Positions 55,849 through 64,000 of a DNA stretch of 64,000 bases are shown piece by piece. The stretch's first letter is position 1. Every line of letters starts with the position of its first letter. The translations under genes and the position numbers were made by a program. The DNA comes from Kiritimatiellia bacterium (GTDB lineage Bacteria > Verrucomicrobiota > Kiritimatiellia > PWTM01): NCBI GenBank assembly GCA_026417735.1, contig JAOACR010000004.1:184753-248752 (forward strand). The letters run 5' to 3'. Below the pieces are notes generated by a model that did not search any database, was not told the DNA's origin, and worked only from the letters and a program-made list of their open reading frames with translations.

Positions 55849-58814
55849 TCGTCGTCCAGGCTCCACGAGTACACCCGCAGCGCCGGGTCGAGCGCGGTGA
55901 GACGCTCCCGGACCCGCAGCGCGGCCTCCGGGTCCTTCGCGAGCACCCCGAGAAAACCGCCGCCACCGGCACCGGCGAGCTTGCCGCCGACGCACAGGTC
56001 TTCGACCTCACGGAACAGCGCGTCGATGTGCGGGTTGCTGCACTCGGGCGTGAGCTGCTGCAACGCCGCCCACGCGCCGGCGAGCGCGGCGCCGAGGTCG
56101 TCGAGCCGGCCCATCGCGAGCGCGGCGCGCGCCTCGGCGGCGATGTCCACCAGCGCGCGGATCGCATCGAGCGTGCGCGATTCCCTCCGCAAATAGCGCT
56201 GCACGACCAGTTGCAGGATGTTGCGCGCAAGTCGCTGCTGGCCGGTGAACACCAGCACGAACCGGCGCTCAAACTCCTCGCGCACCGACGGCCGCAGCGG
56301 CACGCGCTCGATCTCCAACCGCAGCGGACGGCGCGGCAGCGTCCGAATGCACTTCACTCCGCCGACCAGCCCCCCGATCTGGTCCTGCCATCCGCCGCCG
56401 GTGTGCATCCGCTGCTCGAGCACCAGCACCAGATCGCTCACGGTGCGGGTGTCCGCGGGGCGGCCCGCCAGCTCCTGCAGCACACGCATCACTGCAGCGC
56501 CCAGGATGCTGCTGGTGCCCAGCCCGCTGCCCTTCGGCACCGCCGCGCGCGTGCGCAACCGCACGCCCTGCGTGATGCCATCCGGCCCTGCATAACCGGC
56601 AACGCGCAGCGCGGTCTTCAGCAGATGAAAGGGATCCGCGACGCCGTCGCTGGCCAGGGCTTCCACCGGCGATTCCACAACGCGCCGCGCGCCGAGATCC
56701 TCCACCTCCAGCTCCCAACGCGGCACCGGCAGCGTTTCCGCCTCCACCGCGACCGGTCGCTCTCCGTCGAGCCGCAGCGCAAAGTTCAGCACCATCGCCG
56801 GCCGTTCCAAACAGTACGGTGGCGTGTCGCTCCAACCGCCCGAAATGTCGAAGCGGACCGGCAGCCGGATCTCGAGCCGGCGCGGCGGGCACCCCCGGAC
56901 CGGTTCCGGGTCGGTGTAACGCACCGCCTCCGCGACCTCCGCCTGCACTGCTGCGAACGCCTCCTCCGCCGCCCGGCGGGCTTCCTCAAGGCTGCCGCCT
57001 GCCAACGCCAGGTCCGCGCGCATTTGCAGCCGTCGACTTCGCGGCGCCAGCGGAGCGACGGGCGCGTCGTCGGCGAGCATCTGATCGGCCAAGGACAGCG
57101 CGCGAGTACGCAGCCCCACCGTCGGCAGCCGGCGCGCGAGCTCGTGCACGTTGCGGTCGAGCGCACTCTCCACCGCCCGCCCCAGCGTCTGCAACAGTAG
57201 CGTTGCCTCGGTCGCCGCAAGTTGGCGCGACCACGCACGGTAGTCGGCACGGCGGTGGAGCTCCGCAAGCGAGATCCGCTCCGCCGCCCGCCAGTCCCGC
57301 CGAATACGCTCCGCGACCCGCCCCCGACCGGAACCGGCCAGCCACATCGCAAACCGCAGACTTGCGGGCATCTCCTCGACCGGAAACAGCCGCGCAGTCC
57401 AGATCTGCGCTGGGGTGCCGGCGGGCCACAGCTCCTCCGGCCGCACCTCGTGCTCCTCCAGCCACCACCGCAGATCACGGTTGCAGTAGGTCGCATGGGC
57501 CGCCTCCGCGCCGGGATGGTCGTCGGTGCCGCACACGACGGTCACCACCCGGGCGCCGCCCCCCTCCGGCTTGAGAGGCACCTGCCAGACGGCCGTATGA
57601 TCCGGCAGCGTCCACGCCTCGCCGCCATCGTCGACACCCACCGCGACACAGCGCCGTCCGATTGCCGCATGCGGGCCAAGACGGCAACCGTAGACTAGGC
57701 TGCCCCACCCGACCTGCGCGTCGGAATGCACGGTGCTGACGTAGAGGCGTGCATCGGGAGAAATGCGCGGCCCATCGTCCGCGAGGACGCGGGTGAGCAG
57801 CGCGCCCGACCATGTCCCGCTGAAGTGGTCCAGGATCTCCGCCGTGGTGCCGAAATGCAGAAACACCAGCTCATCCGCCCGGCGGTGTTCCAGCGCGAGC
57901 GCGCCCAGATGTTCAACAAGCCGGCGACCCCAGTCGGTGGCCGCGACCGCCGGCTGCGACGCCGCAACCATCGCGCCGGCGAGTTCCTCGTAAAGACTGC
58001 ACGCCGAGCCGCTCTGCAGCAGCAAATCATAGGCACCGGGCCGCTCGAGCGACGCCCGCACAAGCGCGCCAAAGGCGGCACCGGTGAACGCCCACACGCC
58101 GGTGTCCAGCAGTGCTGCCCCGCCCTCAATCAGCGCGCCCGCTGCCTCCAACTCCGCCGGCGAGGCCTTCTGCAGCAGTCGCCGCACCCGCCCGTCCGGC
58201 CCTCCCACGACCACCCCGTGCCGCGAGGCCAGATCCAGCGGTACCGGCGTGGTCACCACCACGGCCGCGTCGCACGGAAGTCGCAACCGCACCGGATCGA
58301 ACAGCAGCAGCATGTCGCCCGAGAGCGTCACCATGCCGCCGCCGTTCAGCGCTTCGACAAACCCCGACGAGACCGCCACCAGATGGTCGAACACAGTCGG
58401 CAGCGCGTGGTCGGGGTCCGCGAGCAGGGGTAGCGGGATGAAGGCCTTACCAAAGGTGTTCGCCCATGGAACGCGTCGGCTGTCCCCTCCCGAATGGATC
58501 AGCAACACGCGCCGCGTGGCCAGCTCAGGGTCCTCCGCCGCAGCGGCCCGCAACGCATTGAAGGTGGCGCCCCCGCTGCCGATCCGGCGACCGCCCGGAT
58601 CGGGCACCACCAGGGTGCGCGTGGCCCCCGCGAGGACCCCGCGCTGGCGCGCCGCCTCGAGCGCCATCGCGTACCAGTCGGCCTGCGCCTCGCTCGCGGC
58701 GGTGAGAATCACCCAGTCCCAGGAGGGAAACCGCTCCGGCGCAGCGATCGCCAGGCGGTGCCGCGCCCAGCTCCCCGCCAGGTCCCGCAGTTGCGTCTCG
58801 CCGACGCGGCGCAT
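55845..58814 (-). CDS. fkp: Bifunctional L-fucokinase / GDP-fucose pyrophosphorylase
   Basis: FKP makes GDP-L-fucose from free fucose in two steps. The N-terminal half (about residues 1-450) is a nucleotidyltransferase with R-I-G-S-G-G-A-T-F-N-A-L near residue 78 and L-S-G-D-M. The C-terminal half is a GHMP kinase: P-V-R-F-D-I-S-G-G-W-S-D-T-P, the ATP loop P-K-G-S-G-L-G-T-S-S, G-G-G-W-Q-D-Q-I-G-G and A-G-A-G-G-G-G-F-L. The 989-residue length is normal for Bacteroides-type FKP. ATG 58814 leaves 34 bases to the upstream dehydrogenase gene. The GH29 fusion protein encoded elsewhere in the window could supply fucose. Confidence 0.92.
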   Translation of the reverse strand: MRRVGETQLRDLAGSWARHRLAIAAPERFPSWDWVILTAASEAQADWYAMALEAARQRGVLAGATRTLVVPDPGGRRIGSGGATFNALRAAAAEDPELATRRVLLIHSGGDSRRVPWANTFGKAFIPLPLLADPDHALPTVFDHLVAVSSGFVEALNGGGMVTLSGDMLLLFDPVRLRLPCDAAVVVTTPVPLDLASRHGVVVGGPDGRVRRLLQKASPAELEAAGALIEGGAALLDTGVWAFTGAAFGALVRASLERPGAYDLLLQSGSACSLYEELAGAMVAASQPAVAATDWGRRLVEHLGALALEHRRADELVFLHFGTTAEILDHFSGTWSGALLTRVLADDGPRISPDARLYVSTVHSDAQVGWGSLVYGCRLGPHAAIGRRCVAVGVDDGGEAWTLPDHTAVWQVPLKPEGGGARVVTVVCGTDDHPGAEAAHATYCNRDLRWWLEEHEVRPEELWPAGTPAQIWTARLFPVEEMPASLRFAMWLAGSGRGRVAERIRRDWRAAERISLAELHRRADYRAWSRQLAATEATLLLQTLGRAVESALDRNVHELARRLPTVGLRTRALSLADQMLADDAPVAPLAPRSRRLQMRADLALAGGSLEEARRAAEEAFAAVQAEVAEAVRYTDPEPVRGCPPRRLEIRLPVRFDISGGWSDTPPYCLERPAMVLNFALRLDGERPVAVEAETLPVPRWELEVEDLGARRVVESPVEALASDGVADPFHLLKTALRVAGYAGPDGITQGVRLRTRAAVPKGSGLGTSSILGAAVMRVLQELAGRPADTRTVSDLVLVLEQRMHTGGGWQDQIGGLVGGVKCIRTLPRRPLRLEIERVPLRPSVREEFERRFVLVFTGQQRLARNILQLVVQRYLRRESRTLDAIRALVDIAAEARAALAMGRLDDLGAALAGAWAALQQLTPECSNPHIDALFREVEDLCVGGKLAGAGGGGFLGVLAKDPEAALRVRERLTALDPALRVYSWSLDDE

Positions 58815-58848
58815 CTGGCCCCCTCTTCGGCCCTTCCGCCCCTCGCGC

Positions 58849-60132
58849 TCAGAGCCGGCCGTCCGCGGCACCGCGCGGGAGAATGTACTTCACGTCGAAC
58901 AACACGTGCGGGCGGCGGCCGAGCGCGCGGATGTTCGCGGCGCCCATCTCCCGGAATTGCCGGTGCGCCACCGCCAGCAGAATCGCGTCGTAGGTGCGCG
59001 CACGCAGCCGACGGATCAGCCGGATACCGTACTCCCGCTGCGCCTCCGCCGGATCCGCCCACGGATCGTACACGTCCACCCGGGCACCCAGCTCGCGCAG
59101 CTCCTGAACGATGTCGACCACCCGTGTGTTGCGGATGTCCGGACAGTTCTCCTTGAACGTCAGCCCCATCACCAACACGCGCGAGCCCGGCACGATGATG
59201 CGGCGGGCGGTCATCAGCTTGATCAGGCGGGTGACCACGTACGAGCCCATATTGTCGTTCGTGCGCCGGCCCGCGAGAATCATCTCGGGATGGAAGCCCA
59301 CCTGCTGGGCCTTGTGAGTGAGGTAGTACGGGTCCACGCCAATGCAATGCCCCCCCACCAGGCCCGGCCGGAACGGCAGGAAGTTCCACTTCGTGCCGGC
59401 CGCCTCCAGCACCTCCTCGGTGTCGATGCCGAGTCGCTCAAACAGCATCGCCAGCTCGTTCACCAGCGCAATGTTCACGTCCCGCTGGGTGTTTTCAATC
59501 ACCTTCGCCGCCTCCGCCACGCGGATCGAGCTGGCCAGAAACGTTCCCGCCTGCACAATCGTCGAGTACACCGCCTGCACACGCCGCGCGGCCGCAGGGG
59601 TGGAACCGGAAACAATTTTCCGGATGTTGACCAGCCGGTGCTCCTTGTCGCCCGGATTGATCCGCTCCGGACTGTAGCCCAGGAAAAAATCGCGGTTCAG
59701 CTTCAGACCGGATCGCCGCTCGAGAATTGGCGCGCACACCTCCTCCGTCGCGCCCGGGTAAACCGTGGACTCATATACCACGATGTCCCCCCGTTTGAGC
59801 ACTCCCCCGACCGTTTCGCTGGCCCGTTCAAGCGGCCGCAGGTCCGGCCGTTTGAACTCGTCCACCGGCGTCGGAACCGTGACGATGTAGAAGTTGCACG
59901 ACCGCAGATCCGCAGCGCGGGTGGTGAACCGCAGATGCCGCGCTGCGCGCAGATCTTCCGGTTCGGTTTCCAGCGTCGAGTCGCGACCCGCACGCAGTTC
60001 GCGAATCCGCGCAGGATTGATGTCGAAACCGACCACCGGCATCCGACGGCCAAACTCAACCGCCAGCGGCAATCCGACGTAACCAAGACCAATGACCGCA
60101 ATGCGCGTGGTTCCCAGAAGATCCGACGACAT
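58849..60132 (-). CDS. Nucleotide-sugar dehydrogenase (WbpA/TviB/UDP-Glc dehydrogenase family)
   Basis: This 427-residue enzyme oxidises a UDP-sugar C6 alcohol to the uronic acid by two NAD-dependent steps. Features are [11 protein letters not shown] at the N-terminus, the P-T-P-V-D and Y-E-S-T-V-Y-P-G motifs, [13 protein letters not shown], the catalytic Cys in [12 protein letters not shown], and [10 protein letters not shown]. The E-R-I-N-P-G-D and G-G-H-C-I motifs favour the UDP-HexNAc branch over UDP-glucose. ATG 60132 follows GGGAGA. It stands just upstream of the fkp operon and probably feeds surface glycan synthesis. Confidence 0.9.
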   Translation of the reverse strand: MSSDLLGTTRIAVIGLGYVGLPLAVEFGRRMPVVGFDINPARIRELRAGRDSTLETEPEDLRAARHLRFTTRAADLRSCNFYIVTVPTPVDEFKRPDLRPLERASETVGGVLKRGDIVVYESTVYPGATEEVCAPILERRSGLKLNRDFFLGYSPERINPGDKEHRLVNIRKIVSGSTPAAARRVQAVYSTIVQAGTFLASSIRVAEAAKVIENTQRDVNIALVNELAMLFERLGIDTEEVLEAAGTKWNFLPFRPGLVGGHCIGVDPYYLTHKAQQVGFHPEMILAGRRTNDNMGSYVVTRLIKLMTARRIIVPGSRVLVMGLTFKENCPDIRNTRVVDIVQELRELGARVDVYDPWADPAEAQREYGIRLIRRLRARTYDAILLAVAHRQFREMGAANIRALGRRPHVLFDVKYILPRGAADGRL

Positions 60133-60517
60133 CGGATGGTCTCCCGTAGGCATGACGCCGACGTGATGATGCCGTAATGGCGCGGCGCTGAAAAGCGCCA
60201 TAGTTGAAAAAACGGGCGGTGCGCATGATTCGATTCGCCGCAGTCGCAACGCAAGCGGCGAGCGGTGATGGGCCGCCGTGTCACCGGCGCCAACGCGTTC
60301 ATGTCCGTGTTCATGTGCGTCCCTGGCGAAAACGCAATGCCCGCCCAGAGGAAGCGGGCCTCCGGGATACGGCCATCTGGACGGCCACCCCAAAACCGGC
60401 CTACAGCGAGGGCTTCATCCCCCCGACACGAGCGCGGAGGCCAACCCTCAGCGCCTTCCTCTCCCGACGGCCAATGGCGCGTTGCTCACTACCCCACCGC
60501 CGCACTGTCTTTTTTGC
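60133..60517. other. Intergenic region upstream of the nucleotide-sugar dehydrogenase
   Basis: About 385 bases between the minus-strand GH17-like gene and the dehydrogenase. No supported gene. A hairpin (GGCGCT, GAAA loop, AGCGCC, about 60184-60199) sits upstream of the dehydrogenase. A minus-strand TTGCGT with AATCAT 18 bases downstream could be its promoter but is weak. Confidence 0.45.
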
Positions 60518-61657
60518 TCAGTAGAGCGCGGAAACGCGGAACCACCACGCGGGCGTACCCCCGGCGGAAACTACTGCCGATGTCTCTTCCCCTACCGCAC
60601 CGGAAATATTGGTCACGTTCGCCCATGCGGCCGGCGGCGTGGTCGATCGCTGAACCCAGTAAGGATTACCGGGGAAACTTCGCCATCGCAGCCGCACACC
60701 ACCCGCCTCCCGCTGCACCGCCGTCAACGGCGTGGCGGCCGACAACCACTCCACCAACGGAGGTTTGAGCGCACGCTCGACCGTCATGAGGCCCCAGTGC
60801 GGCCCCACTCCTCCCTCGGTCTTCCATGGCTCGTCAAATGCCTCAAACACAAACCACCGGATCCCGCGTTCTCGCGCCAAGACCGCAAACGAATGCAAAA
60901 ACGTCCGCTGCTCGGCGATTCCGGGCACCGCTGCGCCGTTCGCGGGCCCCGCGGTCGGCCAGCCGGTCTCGCCGATCCATACCGGCTTGTGCGGGTGCAG
61001 GTTCGTCACCTCACTCCAACGCCGGGCCACGTAGGCGGCCGCGCCCGTCGCCGGCACCCCGTCCCAGTATGGGTGAACATGCACCAGAATGACGTCCACC
61101 GCCGCAGCAAGATTCGACCCTTCTGCTCCTGTCCAGATCTGCCACGGCTCTGCCGTCGCCACCGGCAGGCCCGTCGCAACGCGCACCTGCTGCACAAAGT
61201 CGGTCAGCGTGGAAAGCGGTAACCGATTGAACAGTCTCACCTCATTTCCGACGATGAGCCCCTTCGTGGTCGCATGCCCCGCCTGCCCGATGGCGATGAG
61301 CCGTTGCACCTGCTGAGTGTTTGCGACCGGACTGGTGTCCAGCCAGGCACCGGGCCAGCAGTCGAGCCCCGCAGCCGCGCACAGCCTCGGGATCTCCGCG
61401 AGCGTTTGCTCCACCCCATAGGTCCGGATCACCGCGCACAGACGCTGGAGTGTCTGCAGATCTGCCGCGATCTGGTTCGTTGTGGGGTACGCGCCGCCCG
61501 GCGCTTGTCCCGCTCGGAAAGGACCATACGCCGCACCGTCCAGCGGCCTGGGCGGCCCCGCCGTGGCAACGGGCATCCGCACGAACACCTCCAGCACCGC
61601 CACAGCCACCCACATCCGGCCCGGACGTATCGCGCTCATCGCCAACCCCCGCGACAT
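60518..61657 (-). CDS. Secreted GH17-like beta-1,3-glucanase-related protein
   Basis: The 379-residue protein has a signal sequence (M-S-R-G-L-A-M... followed by a Val/Ala core) and a barrel domain. V-G-N-E-V-R near residue 135 and W-I-G-E-T-G-W-P-T-A-G near 225 are the acid/base and nucleophile motifs of family 17 glucan hydrolases; the same positions are also used by GH17-type transferases. Y-G-P-F-R-A-G at the start of the domain is typical of bacterial members. The last 80 residues are a small beta domain. ATG 61657 has AGGTGG upstream; the next ATG at 61639 is also possible. Confidence 0.8.
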   Translation of the reverse strand: MSRGLAMSAIRPGRMWVAVAVLEVFVRMPVATAGPPRPLDGAAYGPFRAGQAPGGAYPTTNQIAADLQTLQRLCAVIRTYGVEQTLAEIPRLCAAAGLDCWPGAWLDTSPVANTQQVQRLIAIGQAGHATTKGLIVGNEVRLFNRLPLSTLTDFVQQVRVATGLPVATAEPWQIWTGAEGSNLAAAVDVILVHVHPYWDGVPATGAAAYVARRWSEVTNLHPHKPVWIGETGWPTAGPANGAAVPGIAEQRTFLHSFAVLARERGIRWFVFEAFDEPWKTEGGVGPHWGLMTVERALKPPLVEWLSAATPLTAVQREAGGVRLRWRSFPGNPYWVQRSTTPPAAWANVTNISGAVGEETSAVVSAGGTPAWWFRVSALY

Positions 61658-61797
61658 CCTACCACCTTCCCAAACCCGCTGCGACGCTCCCCTCCTCTTC
61701 CCTGCCATGAACCCTGCGAGACTCGACACGCTGGCGGATCGTTTGGCATACTCGGTGCCGCTTTTTCAGGCGGTGACGGCACCGCGAAAGGAGCGCC

Positions 61798-62280
61798 ATG
61801 ACGAACGAAGTGGAACGCGGAGACACAAGCCCCAAACTGTGCGGGTGGCCGGACGAAACCTGGGCGTTTCTCGTTCTCCGGCTCTGGCTGGCGATGCGCG
61901 CAATCGTCACCGGCCTGCAGAAGTTTCAGGGCGTGGACGAAGGGGGCCAGGCGGCGTTCGGGCTGAAATACTACAAGGCGATGCCCGATGCGCTGTTCAA
62001 CAAAATCGCTGCGGAGCCGTTGTTCCCCTCCTTCCTTTCCAAGCCCTTCACCGCATCGCTCGGCTATCTGCTGATCATCACCGGCCTGATGACGCTGCTG
62101 GGCCTCGGCACAAGGGTCTCGCTGGTGATCCAAGGGCTGCTCTATGTGGCGCTGACCTTCGGCCTCATTCTGATCAAACAGGACGCCGGCGTCGCCTGGC
62201 TGGGCATCCACGTGGCGCTCGTCGCGCTGGCGCTGGCGTGGGCGCGACATAACCGGCTGGCGATCCTCAAGAAATGGTGA
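61798..62280 (+). CDS. DoxX-like membrane protein
   Basis: A 160-residue protein with four predicted membrane helices (first near residues 22-40). The placement of helices, charged R-x-x-x-A-x-x-F-x-x-x-G-x-x-K-F-Like loop, and L-G-Y-L-L-I-I-T-G-L-M match the DoxX/quinol-oxidase-subunit-like family, whose function is poorly defined. AAAGGAG precedes ATG 61798. It is followed after seven bases by an exported oxidoreductase gene, a pairing also seen elsewhere in PVC bacteria from memory. A weak promoter candidate TCGACA, 18 bases, CATACT lies at 61723-61752. Confidence 0.7.
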   Translation: MTNEVERGDTSPKLCGWPDETWAFLVLRLWLAMRAIVTGLQKFQGVDEGGQAAFGLKYYKAMPDALFNKIAAEPLFPSFLSKPFTASLGYLLIITGLMTLLGLGTRVSLVIQGLLYVALTFGLILIKQDAGVAWLGIHVALVALALAWARHNRLAILKKW

Positions 62281-62287
62281 ACCGACC

Positions 62288-63718
62288 ATGAATTCCCACC
62301 GTCACAGTTCTCACGGGACCCGACGGGCGGCCGCCGAGCGCGTCAGCCGCCGCAGTTTTCTGCAGCGCAGCGCGGTCGGTGCTGGTCTGGCGATGATCAG
62401 CCGCGTCGCCGCGAACGCCCAAACTTCCGCCGCCCCAGCCGCCACCCCCCAGCCGGCTCCCGCGGTGCTGCGCGGTGCCGGCGAAGTCGTGCGGGTGGGC
62501 CTGGTGGGCTGCGGCGCGCAGGGCCGCGTGCTGCTCGAGGCCTGCATGCCGATCCCCGACCTGCAGTTCGTCGCGGTTTGCGACATCTGGCCCTACAACC
62601 TCCGCTACGGCGTCAACTACCTTCAAAAGTTCGGCCACACCGTCTCCTCGCACGAGGACTTCGACGAGTTTCTGTCCGCCGGCAAGGACAAGGGCATGCA
62701 GGCGGTCATCATCGCCACGCCCGACATCTGGCACTCCCCCTACACCGTGGCCGCGCTGAAGGCCGGCCTCCACGTGTACTGCGAGAAGATGATGTCGAAC
62801 ACCGTCGAGGGCGCCCGCGCGATGGTCCGCGCAATGAGGGAAACCGGCCGGCTCCTTCAGATCGGCCACCAGCGCCGAAGCAATCCCCGTTACCTCCACG
62901 CGCTCGAGAAGATCATGCGCTCGGGCATGCTGGGCCGCGTCGTCAACGCGGGCGGCCAGTGGAACCGTTCCATCCGCGGCAGTGTGGATCTCACCTGGCC
63001 CGAACGCTACGCGCTGCCCCAGGCCACGCTCGAAAAGTACGGCTACGCCAACATGCGCGAGTTCCGCAACTGGCGCTGGTTCCGCAAGTACAGCGGCGGC
63101 CCCATCTCCGACCTCGGCGCCCACCAAATTGACATCTTCGGATGGTTCCTCGGTGCCCGCCCCAAAACCGTAATGGCGTCCGGCGGTACGGACTATTTCA
63201 CCGACCGCGAGTGGTACGACAACGTGATGGCCATCTATGAGTACGGACTGCCCGATGGCTCCACCACCCGCGTCTTCTACCAGGTTCTCACCACCACCAG
63301 CGCCGGCGGCGGCTACTTCGAAACCTTCATGGGCGTCGATGGCACACTAAAAATCTCCGAAAACGAGGCCATCACCCGCGCCTACAAGGAAGCCCACGCG
63401 GACTGGACCGAATGGATCGAAAAAGGCGCCGTCCGACCCATCGAACGCGCCGAGACCATCCCGGTGAGCCTCTCGCAGGTCGCGCTGCTTGACGTGCGCG
63501 CCTCGGCGGACCTCGACGCGTTCGAACTGCCGGTCCCGATGGACAAGAAAGCCCACCAGCCCCATCTCGAAAACTTCTTCGATGCGGTGCGCGGCAAGGC
63601 GAAACTGAACTGCCCGGGCGATGAAGCCTTCCACAGCGAGGCCGCCGTCTTCAAAGTCAATCCCGCAGTGGAAGCAAAACGACAACTGGTGTTCGAGCCC
63701 TCGGACTTCGAGGTGTGA
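62288..63718 (+). CDS. Tat-exported Gfo/Idh/MocA-family oxidoreductase
   Basis: A 476-residue protein with a twin-arginine signal (S-R-R-S-F-L-Q-R-S-A) followed by a hydrophobic core and a Pro/Ala linker. The Rossmann fold begins V-G-L-V-G-C-G-A-Q-G, and the conserved Y-C-E-K-M-M (usual E-K-P) holds the catalytic lysine. H-Q-R-R-S-N-P-R-Y-L and G-G-P-I-S-D-L-G-A-H-Q-I-D are family motifs. It is a different subgroup from the oxidoreductase at 25.6-27.0 kb and reads in the opposite direction. The substrate is unknown; glycosides or inositol-like sugars are common. It sits seven bases after the DoxX-like gene. Confidence 0.88.
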   Translation: MNSHRHSSHGTRRAAAERVSRRSFLQRSAVGAGLAMISRVAANAQTSAAPAATPQPAPAVLRGAGEVVRVGLVGCGAQGRVLLEACMPIPDLQFVAVCDIWPYNLRYGVNYLQKFGHTVSSHEDFDEFLSAGKDKGMQAVIIATPDIWHSPYTVAALKAGLHVYCEKMMSNTVEGARAMVRAMRETGRLLQIGHQRRSNPRYLHALEKIMRSGMLGRVVNAGGQWNRSIRGSVDLTWPERYALPQATLEKYGYANMREFRNWRWFRKYSGGPISDLGAHQIDIFGWFLGARPKTVMASGGTDYFTDREWYDNVMAIYEYGLPDGSTTRVFYQVLTTTSAGGGYFETFMGVDGTLKISENEAITRAYKEAHADWTEWIEKGAVRPIERAETIPVSLSQVALLDVRASADLDAFELPVPMDKKAHQPHLENFFDAVRGKAKLNCPGDEAFHSEAAVFKVNPAVEAKRQLVFEPSDFEV

Positions 63719-63743
63719 ACAAAATCACGCGGGATGCGTCACC

Positions 63744-63749
63744 TACACT
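63744..63749 (+). promoter_or_regulatory. TACACT -10-like element
   Basis: TACACT lies 36 bases before the last gene's ATG, with AGAAAGGAGAG as ribosome-binding site. I see no good -35 at 16-18 bases, so this is only a weak promoter candidate. Confidence 0.3.
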
Positions 63750-63785
63750 GAACGCGATCATGCAATCAGAAAGGAGAGCTGGATC

Positions 63786-64000
63786 ATGAGCACACCGATG
63801 CGCGCAATCGCGGTTGGACTGCTGGCCGTAGGGCTCATTGGTGCCCGATCGGAAGACAAGGTCGAGCTGAAGTTGGAGTTACCGAAGCCGATGTTTGTGG
63901 GCACGCCGGTGCCGGTGAAGGTACCGAACCTGGAGCCGGCGGGGACGAAGCCGCCGGTGGTGATGCTGCCGAAGGATGCGGCGGTGAACGTGGCGCGGGG
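63786..64000 (+). CDS. Secreted protein, N-terminal part (cut by window end)
   Basis: The first 71 residues are visible. They start with a signal peptide (M-S-T-P-M-R-A-I-A-V-G-L-L-A-V-G-L) and continue with a Pro/Val/Lys-rich linker ending L-P-K-D-A-A-V-N-V-A-R-G. In PVC genomes the segment V-N-V-A/L-x-G-K-P-V often introduces an F5/8 type C (discoidin) domain, so that is my guess for what follows. AAAGGAG precedes ATG 63786. Confidence 0.6.
   Translation, partial: MSTPMRAIAVGLLAVGLIGARSEDKVELKLELPKPMFVGTPVPVKVPNLEPAGTKPPVVMLPKDAAVNVAR

Overview
The window is a GC-rich bacterial chromosome segment carrying housekeeping genes (ribosomal proteins L13 and S9, gyrase, RNase HIII, an initiator tRNA) among secreted carbohydrate-active enzymes, Tat-exported Gfo/Idh/MocA oxidoreductases, a DUF1080 protein and long lipoprotein-like or secreted orphans. 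That mix is typical of the PVC superphylum, most likely a Kiritimatiellota or Verrucomicrobiota polysaccharide degrader. This is an inference from gene content; no rRNA is present to confirm it.

Layout. 1-6.1 kb: end of a sodium/solute symporter, rplM-rpsI, then argJ-argB-argD with a UbiE-like methyltransferase. 6.1-17.2 kb: a secreted SGNH-like protein, Nudix hydrolase and UvrD-like helicase, the two enzymes of the carboxy(nor)spermidine polyamine route, a membrane-anchored phosphoesterase, an MBL-fold hydrolase, an orphan class I fumarase alpha subunit and a polytopic membrane protein. 17.2-23.3 kb: gyrB-gyrA-dus. 23.3-32.9 kb: an endonuclease/phosphatase-fucosidase fusion, a Tat-exported oxidoreductase, an MFS carrier, RdgB, a secreted TIM-barrel hydrolase, a HAD-Sua5 fusion and a NikR-type regulator.

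32.9-37.4 kb is a visibly lower-GC decayed restriction island. Minus-strand remnants of HsdR, HsdS (second recognition domain internally deleted) and a double HARE-HTH Mrr-type nuclease are all broken by frameshifts, stops and lost catalytic residues. No HsdM was found. The island ends next to an initiator tRNA gene (minus strand).

37.5-51.3 kb: a DUF1080 protein, a heterodimeric ABC exporter with one degenerate ATP site, a membrane pseudokinase, an 863-residue secreted orphan, and a uronate module (uxaC, an SDR resembling mannonate oxidoreductase, and a LarA-type nickel-pincer racemase homologue). 51.3-60.1 kb: a minus-strand block fkp, GT2-methyltransferase, rnhC, FAH-family hydrolase and hemW, in which every junction is a 4-base stop/start overlap, preceded by a nucleotide-sugar dehydrogenase. 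60.5-64 kb: a GH17-like protein, a DoxX-like protein, a second Tat-exported oxidoreductase and the start of a secreted protein.

Together the genes suggest release of fucose and other sugars outside the cytoplasm, fucose activation to GDP-fucose for surface glycans, and uronate catabolism. Recurrent sequence features are sigma70-like promoters with 17-18 base spacers, several with the upstream stop codon inside the -35 hexamer, and a few genes that look leaderless. I saw no CRISPR array, intact mobile element or clearly new defence system. The most unusual items are the decayed HsdR/HsdS/Mrr island, the fucosidase fusion and the mixed-function overlapping operon.
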